Below, piece by piece: positions 8,812-16,444 of a stretch of 64,000 bases of DNA. The notes below the pieces were generated by a model. That model worked only from the letters and a program-made list of their open reading frames with translations, was not told the DNA's origin and ran no database searches. The translations under genes were made by a program, and so were the position numbers. How positions within the stretch are numbered: the stretch's first letter is position 1; every line of letters begins with the position of its first letter. The stretch comes from Octadecabacter sp. (lineage in GTDB: Bacteria > Pseudomonadota > Alphaproteobacteria > Rhodobacterales > Rhodobacteraceae). The stretch covers positions 1 to 64,000 of the forward strand of contig JABBAI010000091.1 in the NCBI GenBank assembly GCA_018608045.1. Direction: 5' to 3'.

Positions 8812-9615
8812 ATGACATTGATGAAGCCGACAGACGCCTGGGATGACCAGACGCCGCGTGACCCGTTGGAATATGCGGTCAGCATGCGTGACAAGGACGT
8901 GTTGTCGATGGTGCGCACCGCGTTGGCCACCGACAATTGCAAACTGGCGATGCAGCCTGTGTGTGCCGCACAGAATGGATACCCGATTGCGTTTCATGAA
9001 TGTTTGATCCGCGTGATGGATGAAACAGGCCGCATCATCCCCGCCCGCCAGTTTGTCGGTGAGATCGCAGAAACAGGATTGGGGCGTGATATTGATGCGG
9101 CCAGTTTAAGACTGGCGTTTAGGCTACTTGAACAGCACCGTGATCTACGCCTGTCAGTGAACGTATCTGCGCGATCGTTGGGGGATGTCGCATGGCGTCG
9201 TGTGCTGGACGGTGAACTCGCCAATACATCCATGAATGTGGATCGCCTGATCCTTGAAATTGGGGAAAACAGTGCGATGCAACTGCCCGAAGTTGTGATC
9301 CGGTTTATGGAAGAAATGCAGCCCTATGGCCTTTCATTTGCTCTCGATGATTTCGGGGCAGGGATGACCGCCTTTCGCCACCTCAAGGGTTTCTTCTTTG
9401 ATCTGGTGAAGGTCGACAGCCACTTTACCAGAAACACCCACAACAACCCTGACAACCAAGTGCTCGCCGAAGCGTTGATAACCGTCGCGCATCAATTTGA
9501 AATGTTTGCTGTCGCCGAAGGAATCGAGTCCCAAGAGGAGGCTGATTTTCTAATTTCAATCGGGGCGGACTGCGTGCAGGGCTACCATTTTGGGGTCCCA
9601 AAATTCAATGTTTAA
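8812..9615 (+). CDS. EAL domain protein (putative c-di-GMP phosphodiesterase)
   Basis: A stand-alone EAL domain of about 267 aa with no visible sensor, GGDEF or membrane segment. The EAL signature itself is changed to ECL (HECLIR), but the other active-site positions appear intact: SVNVS, LEIGE, ALDDFGAG, LVKVD, AEGIE and VQGYHFG. Enzymatic activity is therefore plausible, not proven. GTG 8776 is a possible upstream start; I prefer ATG 8812 because GAAGGG lies just upstream. It starts about 100 bases from the divergent tag gene. Confidence 0.85.
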   Translation: MTLMKPTDAWDDQTPRDPLEYAVSMRDKDVLSMVRTALATDNCKLAMQPVCAAQNGYPIAFHECLIRVMDETGRIIPARQFVGEIAETGLGRDIDAASLRLAFRLLEQHRDLRLSVNVSARSLGDVAWRRVLDGELANTSMNVDRLILEIGENSAMQLPEVVIRFMEEMQPYGLSFALDDFGAGMTAFRHLKGFFFDLVKVDSHFTRNTHNNPDNQVLAEALITVAHQFEMFAVAEGIESQEEADFLISIGADCVQGYHFGVPKFNV

Positions 9616-9796
9616 GCGCTAACGGCATCACAGCAAAGCCTTAAGCGGGTAAGTCGTGCGGCAGTGCAGCATTGCGGTTGTTGCCCCGACGTCATAAGAC
9701 AATGCGCAACGGCGGCTGAGGGTCCTGTTGCGTTTGTATGTCTTTTGGGGCTCTCTGTATTCGCCGAAAGGTCGGAACAATGAGAGGACTCACCCA
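9616..9796. promoter_or_regulatory. phaA upstream region rich in TGC/GCA motifs
   Basis: This 181-bp spacer precedes phaA. It contains clustered TGC/GCA words, for example GTGCGGCAGTGCAGCATTGC near 9657 and AATGCGCAAC near 9700. PHB regulators of the PhaR type in Rhodobacteraceae are known to bind TGC-rich inverted sites, so this is a plausible PhaR control region; that link is inference. A ribosome binding site GAGAGGA precedes the phaA start. Confidence 0.45.
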
Positions 9797-10972
9797 ATGA
9801 CCAACGTAGTAATTGCATCTGCAGCCCGTACAGCCGTCGGAAGTTTTGGCGGCGCATTCGCCAACACCCCAGCCCATGATCTTGGTGCTGCGGTTCTTGC
9901 CGAAGTCGTGGCGCGCGCTGGTATTGATCCATCCGAAGTGTCCGAAACAATTCTTGGTCAGGTTCTGACAGCGGCACAGGGCCAAAACCCTGCCCGTCAG
10001 GCGCACATCAATGCAGGTTTGGCGAAAGAAGCGGCTGCATGGTCACTGAATCAGGTTTGCGGATCCGGCCTTCGCGCCGTGGCGCTGGGCGCGCAGCACA
10101 TCATGCTGGGTGATGCGTCTATCATTGCGGCAGGCGGACAAGAAAACATGACTTTGTCCCCCCACGCGCAAAATATGCGTGCCGGCCAGAAAATGGGTGA
10201 CATGAAACTGATCGATACGATGATCAAAGATGGCCTGTGGGATGCTTTCAATCAGTACCATATGGGTCAAACCGCTGAAAACGTGGCGGCGAAGTGGGAA
10301 ATTTCGCGCGACATGCAGGACGAATTCGCGGTCGCATCACAGAACAAAGCCGAAGCCGCACAGAAGGCTGGCAAGTTCGTGGATGAAATCGTGCCGTTCA
10401 CCGTGTCCACGCGCAAAGGTGACATCATCACCGACGCCGATGAATACATCCGCCACGGCGCCACAATCGAAGCCATGGCAAAAATGCGCCCCGCCTTCAC
10501 CAAAGACGGCACAGTCACAGCCGCCAACGCATCCGGCCTGAACGATGGCGCAGCGGCGACTTTGCTGATGTCTGCGGACGAGGCTGAAAAGCGCGGCATC
10601 GAACCGCTGGCACGAATTGCATCTTATGCAACCGCCGGTCTTGACCCGTCCATCATGGGCGTTGGCCCGATCTATGCATCGCGCAAAGCCTTGGATAAGG
10701 CGGGTTGGTCTGTCGGTGATCTTGACCTCGTTGAGGCCAACGAAGCCTTCGCCGCACAAGCCTGCGCTGTGAACAAAGACATGGGCTGGGATCCCGCGAT
10801 CGTTAACGTAAATGGCGGCGCGATTGCCATCGGCCACCCGATTGGCGCATCCGGCTGTCGTGTTCTGAACACCCTGTTGTTCGAAATGAAGCGCCGCGGT
10901 GCCAAGAAGGGTCTTGCGACCTTGTGCATCGGTGGCGGTATGGGCGTCGCGTTGTGTGTTGAACGTCCATAA
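9797..10972 (+). CDS. phaA: acetyl-CoA C-acetyltransferase (beta-ketothiolase)
   Basis: Condenses two acetyl-CoA to acetoacetyl-CoA, first step of polyhydroxybutyrate synthesis, and also works in ketone degradation. The 391-aa thiolase carries the acylated Cys in [21 protein letters not shown], the His in [13 protein letters not shown] and the second catalytic Cys in [13 protein letters not shown] 9797 follows a clear ribosome binding site; the ORF-track start at 9728 lies in the promoter region. It lies upstream of phaB, separated by a strong hairpin. Confidence 0.96.
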   Translation: MTNVVIASAARTAVGSFGGAFANTPAHDLGAAVLAEVVARAGIDPSEVSETILGQVLTAAQGQNPARQAHINAGLAKEAAAWSLNQVCGSGLRAVALGAQHIMLGDASIIAAGGQENMTLSPHAQNMRAGQKMGDMKLIDTMIKDGLWDAFNQYHMGQTAENVAAKWEISRDMQDEFAVASQNKAEAAQKAGKFVDEIVPFTVSTRKGDIITDADEYIRHGATIEAMAKMRPAFTKDGTVTAANASGLNDGAAATLLMSADEAEKRGIEPLARIASYATAGLDPSIMGVGPIYASRKALDKAGWSVGDLDLVEANEAFAAQACAVNKDMGWDPAIVNVNGGAIAIGHPIGASGCRVLNTLLFEMKRRGAKKGLATLCIGGGMGVALCVERP

Positions 10973-10977
10973 TATCG

Positions 10978-11016
10978 CAAATCAGTCAGCGCAATAAAGT
11001 TACGCTGACTGATTTG
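10978..11016 (+). terminator. 14-bp perfect hairpin between phaA and phaB
   Basis: The arms CAAATCAGTCAGCG and CGCTGACTGATTTG are perfect complements across an 11-base loop, starting five bases after the phaA stop. Only three T residues follow, so it may be a leaky terminator, an mRNA-stabilising 3' end or a processing site that uncouples phaA from phaB levels. Confidence 0.75.
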
Positions 11017-11062
11017 TTTGAATAGCATTATTACTGAATAAAATTCTTGAAGGAGACGACTT

Positions 11063-11788
11063 ATGGGACGTGTTGCACTCGTCACAGGCGGTTCGCGCGG
11101 TATCGGCGAAGCCATTTCTAAGAAGCTGAAAGAAGACGGTTACACCGTTGCTGCGACATATGCGGGCAACGACGAAGCCGCCGCCAAGTTTACTGAAGCA
11201 ACGGGTATCAAAACCTATAAGTGGAATGTAGCGGACTATGAATCGTCCAAAGCAGGCATCGCGCAGGTCGAAGCAGACCTTGGCCCGATCGAAGTTGTCG
11301 TCGCCAATGCGGGCATTACACGCGACGCGCCATTCCATAAAATGACGCCAGAGCAGTGGCACGAAGTGATCGACACGAACCTTACGGGCGTGTTCAACAC
11401 GATCCACCCAATCTGGCCCGGCATGCGCGAACGCAAATTCGGCCGTGTGATCGTGATTTCTTCGATCAACGGTCAAAAGGGCCAGTTCGCACAAGTGAAC
11501 TACGCCGCGACGAAATCTGGCGACCTTGGAATCGTGAAATCCTTGGCGCTTGAAGGTGCGCGCGCAGGTATCACAGCCAACGCTGTTTGCCCGGGCTACA
11601 TCGGAACTGAAATGGTCCGCGCGATCCCTGAAAAGGTTTTGAATGATGTGATCATCCCGCAGATTCCAGCGGGTCGTTTGGGTGAACCAGAGGAAATCGC
11701 ACGTTGTGTGGCATTCCTTGCGTCGGATGACAGTGGTTTCATCAACGGGTCCACGATCTCTGCGAACGGTGCGCAGTTCGTCGTCTAA
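11063..11788 (+). CDS. phaB: acetoacetyl-CoA reductase (NADPH)
   Basis: SDR enzyme of 241 aa reducing acetoacetyl-CoA to (R)-3-hydroxybutyryl-CoA for PHB synthesis. Motifs are TGGSRGIG, the NAGITRD segment characteristic of PhaB/FabG-type enzymes, catalytic Ser in ISSINGQKGQFAQ and Tyr/Lys in YAATKSG, and NGSTISANGAQ at the end. AAGGAGA sits eight bases before ATG 11063. Neighbourhood with phaA supports PhaB over FabG. A strong terminator follows. Confidence 0.95.
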   Translation: MGRVALVTGGSRGIGEAISKKLKEDGYTVAATYAGNDEAAAKFTEATGIKTYKWNVADYESSKAGIAQVEADLGPIEVVVANAGITRDAPFHKMTPEQWHEVIDTNLTGVFNTIHPIWPGMRERKFGRVIVISSINGQKGQFAQVNYAATKSGDLGIVKSLALEGARAGITANAVCPGYIGTEMVRAIPEKVLNDVIIPQIPAGRLGEPEEIARCVAFLASDDSGFINGSTISANGAQFVV

Positions 11789-11810
11789 ATCGAACATCTT
11801 AGAACGACAA

Positions 11811-11838
11811 AAGGGCGGGGATGATCCCCGCCCTTTTT
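11811..11838 (+). terminator. strong intrinsic terminator after phaB
   Basis: An 11-bp perfect stem (AAGGGCGGGGA / TCCCCGCCCTT) with a three-base loop is followed by T residues on the plus strand. The A-rich start of the left arm gives some T tail in the other direction too, so it may also stop the minus-strand mini-gene transcript. Confidence 0.92.
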
Positions 11839-11854
11839 GCATTTCTGGATTGGC

Positions 11855-11962
11855 TTAGCGGCCAAATATGCCAGATACCCAGCGACCAAATGCACCGGCG
11901 CGTTCGGCGCGGGCTTTGGCAACAATCAGGTCAATTTCTTTTTGGGTCAGTTGTTTGTACAT
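11855..11962 (-). CDS. 35-aa basic mini-protein
   Basis: Small reading frame not in the ORF track: it begins MYKQLTQKEIDLIVAKARAE and ends GRWVSGIFGR. It is amphipathic, ends in a glycine/aromatic segment and is positively charged. A strong AGGAGG lies on the minus strand at about 11989, some 26 bases before this ATG, so a nearer in-frame TTG or CTG may be the true start, adding up to about six residues. I recognise no family with certainty; similar mini-proteins accompany stress-response small RNAs in Rhodobacteraceae, which is only a suggestion. Confidence 0.55.
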   Translation of the reverse strand: MYKQLTQKEIDLIVAKARAERAGAFGRWVSGIFGR

Positions 11963-11995
11963 GGTTGTATCCAAGATCAGTGTGGTTTCCTCCTA

Positions 11996-12020
11996 CGCCC
12001 CAGACATAAGATGTCGGGCG
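11996..12020 (-). promoter_or_regulatory. hairpin directly upstream of the mini-gene ribosome binding site
   Basis: On the minus strand, CGCCC-GACAT / ATGTC-(TG)-GGGCG folds around a CTT loop with a two-base bulge, and ends a few bases before the AGGAGG ribosome binding site of the 35-aa frame. It could control translation or mark the 3' end of the upstream 32-aa frame. Confidence 0.5.
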
Positions 12021-12097
12021 CCGGTCCAAAACCGATCATTGTGCAAACCCGCCCTGCGTTCAGCGCAATGGGCGTTTTCGAAAATGACCCAAACTAC

Positions 12098-12196
12098 CTA
12101 TTTGCGGCGGAACAATCCGCGCAAAACCGCGCCGCGCTGGGCGTGTGCATTGCGGATGGCGTCGCGGGTTCGGGCGTTTGTGGTTGCTTCGAACAT
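12098..12196 (-). CDS. 32-aa arginine-rich mini-protein
   Basis: Reading frame absent from the ORF track, beginning MFEATTNARTRDAIRNAHAQ and ending RGLFRRK. AAGGAAC precedes the ATG at good spacing on the minus strand. The arginine content and the AHAQR-xA-xx-RGLFRR pattern loosely resemble the neighbouring 35-aa product (ARAER...FGR), so the two may be paralogues. It shares a spacer with the divergent LysR gene. No named function. Confidence 0.55.
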   Translation of the reverse strand: MFEATTNARTRDAIRNAHAQRGAVLRGLFRRK

Positions 12197-12305
12197 GTCA
12201 GTTCCTTTCAAGCGGTGTTTCATTTTCTGTCTTCAAGATGAACTTTTGTGATCCTTCGCACAAACGAGACTTTTCATAGCTTCAGTTAAGTAATACTTGT
12301 GTGAC

Positions 12306-13241
12306 ATGGCTGATCGTCTTCCTCCTCTCACGGCGTTGCGCGCATTCGAAGCGGCCGCACGCCACCTGTCATTTGCCCAAGCTGCGGCTGACTTGAACGT
12401 GACGCCCGCCGCGCTTTCCTTTCAAATCAAGTCGCTTGAAACCCATCTGGGTGAACCGGTGTTTCGCCGTTTGAACCGCGCCGTTGAATTGACAGAAGCG
12501 GGGCGGATGCTCGCCCCTGGTGTGACAGACGGATTTTCAGCCTTGTCGTCAGCGTGGCGGAACACGCAAAGGTTAAGTGATAACAGTACATTGACAGTAA
12601 CCGCTGGGCCGGCGTTTACATCCAAATGGCTGGCCCCGCGCCTGTATGAATTTGCGCAAGCCCACCCCGAAATTGAACTACGGTTTTCGGCATCGCTGCG
12701 GTTGATCGATTTTGATCGTGACGCTGTGGATGTCGCGATCCGGTTTGGTTTGGGGCACGACAAAGATGTACATTCCGAACCGCTGATCCGTGAATGGATG
12801 ACGCCGATGATGACGCCCGAACTGGCAGAAAAGTTTGGGACGTTAGAAAATCTGTCCCAAGCTCCCCTCATTCACGACGAATCTATTTCGTTTTTTAAAC
12901 AACCGACGGATTGGGCTGCGTGGTGCCGCGCAGCTGGTCTTGCCTTTGATACGACGTCTGGATTGCGGTTTAGTCAGGTAGATCACGCATTGGATGCGGC
13001 AATATCGGGGGCGGGGGTGGTACTCGGGCGCGTATCGTTGGCGACCCGCGCGCTGGAACAGGGTCGCTTGGTGGCACCGTTCCAGATGGGGCTTTTGACG
13101 GAGGCACAGTTCAGGTTCATCTGCCCCCAAGGCACAGAAAATCGACCACATGTCGCGGCGTTCAGGTCGTGGATTTTGAAGGAAATTCAAGCGTCTGAGA
13201 TATTTGAAGCCGGGCGGACGCTTATATCGCCACAGGCGTAG
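12306..13241 (+). CDS. LysR family transcriptional regulator (GcvA-like)
   Basis: DNA-binding regulator of 311 aa. The N-terminal winged helix reads PPLTALRAFEAAARHLSFAQAAADLNVTPAALSFQIKSLE, a typical GcvA-type start, followed by the LysR substrate-binding domain (LTVTAGPAFTSKWLAPRL, PLIHDES). ATG 12306 is preferred to the TTG at 12297. It is divergent from the two minus-strand mini-genes and may control them or itself; the effector is unknown. Confidence 0.92.
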   Translation: MADRLPPLTALRAFEAAARHLSFAQAAADLNVTPAALSFQIKSLETHLGEPVFRRLNRAVELTEAGRMLAPGVTDGFSALSSAWRNTQRLSDNSTLTVTAGPAFTSKWLAPRLYEFAQAHPEIELRFSASLRLIDFDRDAVDVAIRFGLGHDKDVHSEPLIREWMTPMMTPELAEKFGTLENLSQAPLIHDESISFFKQPTDWAAWCRAAGLAFDTTSGLRFSQVDHALDAAISGAGVVLGRVSLATRALEQGRLVAPFQMGLLTEAQFRFICPQGTENRPHVAAFRSWILKEIQASEIFEAGRTLISPQA

Positions 13242-13275
13242 GCGCTGGCGAAATCCGCCAGCACCTGTTGTGAAA

Positions 13276-13443
13276 TCAGTTGGCCGACAGGCGCGTGATT
13301 TCTTCTTTCAGGTAGAGTTTTTCTTTCTTGAGCCGCGAGACTTCAAGATCGTCGGACCCCGGACTGCGTTGGGCGACTTCGACAGCATTAGACAGGTTTT
13401 CGTGTTTTTTCTTCAGTGTCTGCAGGTGGGACGTCAAGCTCAT
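13276..13443 (-). CDS. YdcH family (DUF465) protein, 55 aa
   Basis: Small coiled-coil protein missing from the ORF track. It starts MSLTSHLQTLKKKHENLSNA and ends LKKEKLYLKEEITRLSAN. The H-x-x-L-x-x-K-H pattern at the start and KKxKLxLKEEI at the end are diagnostic of the DUF465/YdcH family. GGAGGAACACC precedes its ATG. Family function is not established; members are highly charged helical proteins. Confidence 0.88.
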   Translation of the reverse strand: MSLTSHLQTLKKKHENLSNAVEVAQRSPGSDDLEVSRLKKEKLYLKEEITRLSAN

Positions 13444-13563
13444 GGTGTTCCTCCGTTACTGTGTGATGGTCTTTGAATCTGACCATATTTTTTTCCGCGT
13501 GTCACGCTGCAGAGCAGCAATCTGGCAGTGAATACAGGACACCTTCAAAACATTGCGAAATTA

Positions 13564-14322
13564 TTAATCGGGGAAGGGGAATTGTGCGCCATCGCGTAAA
13601 ACGGCTTTGATGTTTGGGTGGTAATCTTCGCCGTCGCGTAGATGCGTGTCGCCTTGATGCAAAACGACCGGCGCGTTGAGGGCAAACGGCGTCATTCCGT
13701 GTTTGCGCACCCGAAGGATAAACCGATCCGCATTGCGCCCGTGTCGACCCACGATTGGCGTCACAGTGATGGATCCAAATCGAGCATCCAGCGCGCGCAG
13801 AATTTCGGGCAGGCGGTCCGCCTTTTGGATCAATGTCAGCCAGCCTTTGGGTTTCAACCGGCGATAGGCAACATCCAACCAATCTTGTGTTTTCGTGGCC
13901 CCACCAAACGCAATGTCACGATCTTCGTGTGGGCTTGAATGTCCTGCATTGCGTTGAAAATATGGGGGGTTTGCCAGAATTTGATCAAACGACAAGGCGG
14001 TCAGATCAGCAGGCAACGCGCGCAGGTCAGCGGTATAAATCGTCGCGCCAAACCCGTTGGCATCCACATTTGCGCGGCACAGATCGGCGTAGTGCGGCTG
14101 CATTTCAATTCCACGGAGATCAAGATCTTCAACCCGCGACGCCAGACACAACAAAGCGGCCCCAGTTCCGCAGCCCAATTCCAGAACAGACTGCCCCGCG
14201 CGCGCTGGAACCGACGCCGCAAGTAGAACGGGATCAACACCTGCCCGATATCCTTTGGTGGGTTGTTCTAGTGTGATCCGCCCACCAAGAAAGGCATCGA
14301 ATGTCGTCTCAATCGTCGTCAT
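13564..14322 (-). CDS. TrmN6-like tRNA (adenine-N6)-methyltransferase
   Basis: Rossmann-fold SAM methyltransferase of 252 aa. It shows the SAM motif VLELGCGTGAALLCLA and the N6-adenine catalytic motif NPPYF (ILANPPYFQRN). This combination and the YRAGVDPVLLAA N-terminus match the YfiC/TrmN6 family that methylates A37 of tRNA-Val; the exact substrate here is inferred. Its start overlaps the DUF2007 gene stop by one base, so the two are coupled. Confidence 0.85.
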   Translation of the reverse strand: MTTIETTFDAFLGGRITLEQPTKGYRAGVDPVLLAASVPARAGQSVLELGCGTGAALLCLASRVEDLDLRGIEMQPHYADLCRANVDANGFGATIYTADLRALPADLTALSFDQILANPPYFQRNAGHSSPHEDRDIAFGGATKTQDWLDVAYRRLKPKGWLTLIQKADRLPEILRALDARFGSITVTPIVGRHGRNADRFILRVRKHGMTPFALNAPVVLHQGDTHLRDGEDYHPNIKAVLRDGAQFPFPD

Positions 14323-14537
14323 TACTGACCAAGGTCGATGTCGTTGGCCTTCATCACTGAGGTTGCGATGAAGTGATCTTCGCGACGCACCATCAAACGG
14401 CGTGGCAATATGCCTAATGAGCCATCAAGGATGCTCATATTTACGTCCAACTCGAACACCTCTATATCCTCTCCTTGAAGAAGGGCTTTGACGAAGGCGA
14501 TGATGGTGATGTCGTTGGTGCGCAGGAGTTCTTTCAT
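14322..14537 (-). CDS. DUF2007 family protein, 71 aa
   Basis: Short protein MKELLRTNDITIIAFVKALL... with LDVNMSILDGSLGILPRRLMV, a typical DUF2007 (putative prokaryotic signal-transducing) domain. The true start is ATG 14537; the ORF-track frame from 14705 runs into the divergent polyprenyl synthase gene. It overlaps the methyltransferase gene by one base and is divergent from the polyprenyl synthase gene across 50 bases. Confidence 0.85.
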   Translation of the reverse strand: MKELLRTNDITIIAFVKALLQGEDIEVFELDVNMSILDGSLGILPRRLMVRREDHFIATSVMKANDIDLGQ

Positions 14538-14587
14538 GCCCCTGATGTAAGGCGCTTTAGACGCCTTTGTCGAGTAAGGACAATGTG

Positions 14588-15586
14588 ATGAGCTTGGACC
14601 ACGCAGCACAAAAACCCCACGATCGATTGGCCGAAAGCTTGGCCGATGAAATGGCGGCCGTAAATGTGCTGATCCGCGAACGGATGGCATCAGAACACGC
14701 GCCACGCATTCCCGAAGTGACGGCCCATTTGGTGGAAGCAGGCGGCAAACGCTTGCGCCCGATGATGACGTTGGCGGCGGCCAAGATGTGTGGCTACGAC
14801 GGTCCGTATCATGTGCATCTTGCTGCGACGGTTGAGTTTATTCACACGGCGACATTGCTGCACGATGATGTTGTCGATGAAAGTGAACAGCGGCGCGGCC
14901 GACCCACGGCGAATTTGTTGTGGGACAACACGTCGTCAGTGTTGGTCGGTGACTATTTGTTCGCGCGCTCGTTCCAGTTGATGACCGAAACGGGCAGCTT
15001 GGATGTATTGCGCATTTTGTCGAACGCGGCGGCCACGATTGCCGAGGGCGAAGTGTTGCAGTTAACCGCAGCGCAGGACTTGGCGACGACCGAGGCGATC
15101 TATCTGCAAGTCGTGCGCGGCAAAACTGCTGCCCTTTTTTCAGCGGCCATGGAAGTTGGTGGCGTCATTGCGGGGCGCGACGCTGCGATGGTGCGCGCGC
15201 TTTATGAATATGGCGATGCGTTGGGTATTGGGTTTCAGATCGTAGATGACTTGCTGGATTATGCTGGTACGGACGCCACAGGTAAAAACATCGGTGATGA
15301 TTTCCGCGAACGCAAACTGACGCTTCCTGTGATCAAGGCGGTTGCATTGGCCGACACCGATGAACGCGCGTTTTGGGTGCGTACCATTGAAAAGGGACGC
15401 CAAGAAGATGGCGACCTAGACACGGCTTTGGCGATTTTGGCCAAGCACGGGACATTGGATGCGACGCGCATTGAAGCCGTGGAATGGACAGAGAAAGCAA
15501 AGGCGTCCTTGGCCCCGCTGCCAGATCATCCGATCAAAGACATGCTGATTGATCTTGCGGATTACGTGGTCGCGCGGGTCAAATAG
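14588..15586 (+). CDS. polyprenyl diphosphate synthase (ubiquinone side chain)
   Basis: Trans-prenyltransferase of 332 aa that elongates farnesyl/geranylgeranyl diphosphate with isopentenyl diphosphate. The two aspartate-rich motifs are present: DDVVDESEQRRG and DDLLDYAG, along with GGKRLRPMM. Length and sequence match long-chain (octa- to decaprenyl) synthases of the IspB type. ATG 14588 follows TAAGGA; the ORF-track start is TTG 14567. A ubiA gene elsewhere in the window uses its product. Confidence 0.92.
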   Translation: MSLDHAAQKPHDRLAESLADEMAAVNVLIRERMASEHAPRIPEVTAHLVEAGGKRLRPMMTLAAAKMCGYDGPYHVHLAATVEFIHTATLLHDDVVDESEQRRGRPTANLLWDNTSSVLVGDYLFARSFQLMTETGSLDVLRILSNAAATIAEGEVLQLTAAQDLATTEAIYLQVVRGKTAALFSAAMEVGGVIAGRDAAMVRALYEYGDALGIGFQIVDDLLDYAGTDATGKNIGDDFRERKLTLPVIKAVALADTDERAFWVRTIEKGRQEDGDLDTALAILAKHGTLDATRIEAVEWTEKAKASLAPLPDHPIKDMLIDLADYVVARVK

Positions 15587-15589
15587 GCG

Positions 15590-16444
15590 TCAGCTTAGGG
15601 CGGATGTCGGTGCGACCCACCAATCTGGATGTTTGACGCGCAAAGATTGCGCCGCCGCGTCACGCGCTAGATCGGTTTCGAAAATTGCGAAACACGTCGC
15701 GCCCGATCCGGACATACGCGCAATCTGGCAGCCATTTTGACTGTTCAGGGATGACAAGACTGTTGCAATCACAGGGGCACTAAGGATGGCAGGTGCTTCG
15801 AGGTCATTGCGTTGATCCCGAAGCCAAGTGATCCAATCAGCAGTGTCAAACGGCTCAGGCATGGTGTCCGGCATTGCCGCATTGGTCTTGGACGTTAGGG
15901 CCGCGAATACCGCTGGCGTCGAAACACCGACATTCGGGTTCACCAACAGCATCGGCAAGGGCGGCATCGGTGTGATCAAGTCCAACGTATCGCCGATTCC
16001 CGTCATGCGGGTCAATTCATGGGACAAACACACTGGCACATCTGCGCCAAGTGCCACGATATCAGACCAATCGGGAAGGGGTTCGGACCACAGGTTCTGC
16101 AGGGCGAACAGGGTCGCCGCCGCATCAGCGGAACCGCCCCCAATTCCCGATGCAACGGGCAAGTTTTTAGTCAGCGTTATATGTGCCCCGCGCCCCTTGG
16201 TCATCAATCTGGCAGCGCGCAAAACGAGGTTATTTTCGCCCGTGGGAAGACCCGCACCGTAGGGGCCAACGATCGCAAGGGTCAGATCGTCAGCGTCGCG
16301 CACCTCAATCACGTCGCTCAACTCAGTGAACATCACCAGAGAATCGAGCAGGTGATACCCGTCGGCCCGCTGCCCCGTGACATGCAGGGTCAGGTTAATT
16401 TTGGCGGGGGCTTTTTGGGTTATGACCGCGTCAGTCGCCGTCAT
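15590..16444 (-). CDS. ispE: 4-diphosphocytidyl-2-C-methyl-D-erythritol kinase
   Basis: GHMP kinase of the non-mevalonate isoprenoid pathway, phosphorylating CDP-methylerythritol. Motifs: APAKINLTLHVTGQRADGYHLLDSLV at the N-terminus and the ATP-binding LPVASGIGGGSADAAATL. Length (about 284 aa) fits. The likely start is ATG 16444 (MTATDA), overlapping the upstream TPR gene stop by 14 bases. It is convergent with the polyprenyl synthase gene, two genes acting in the same isoprenoid supply. Confidence 0.95.
   Translation of the reverse strand: MTATDAVITQKAPAKINLTLHVTGQRADGYHLLDSLVMFTELSDVIEVRDADDLTLAIVGPYGAGLPTGENNLVLRAARLMTKGRGAHITLTKNLPVASGIGGGSADAAATLFALQNLWSEPLPDWSDIVALGADVPVCLSHELTRMTGIGDTLDLITPMPPLPMLLVNPNVGVSTPAVFAALTSKTNAAMPDTMPEPFDTADWITWLRDQRNDLEAPAILSAPVIATVLSSLNSQNGCQIARMSGSGATCFAIFETDLARDAAAQSLRVKHPDWWVAPTSALS

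Noticed and set aside
14549-14567. AAGGCG...CGCCTT inverted repeat before the polyprenyl synthase gene as terminator
   Set aside because: Short stem with only a TTG tail and it lies between divergent starts, where a terminator is not expected.
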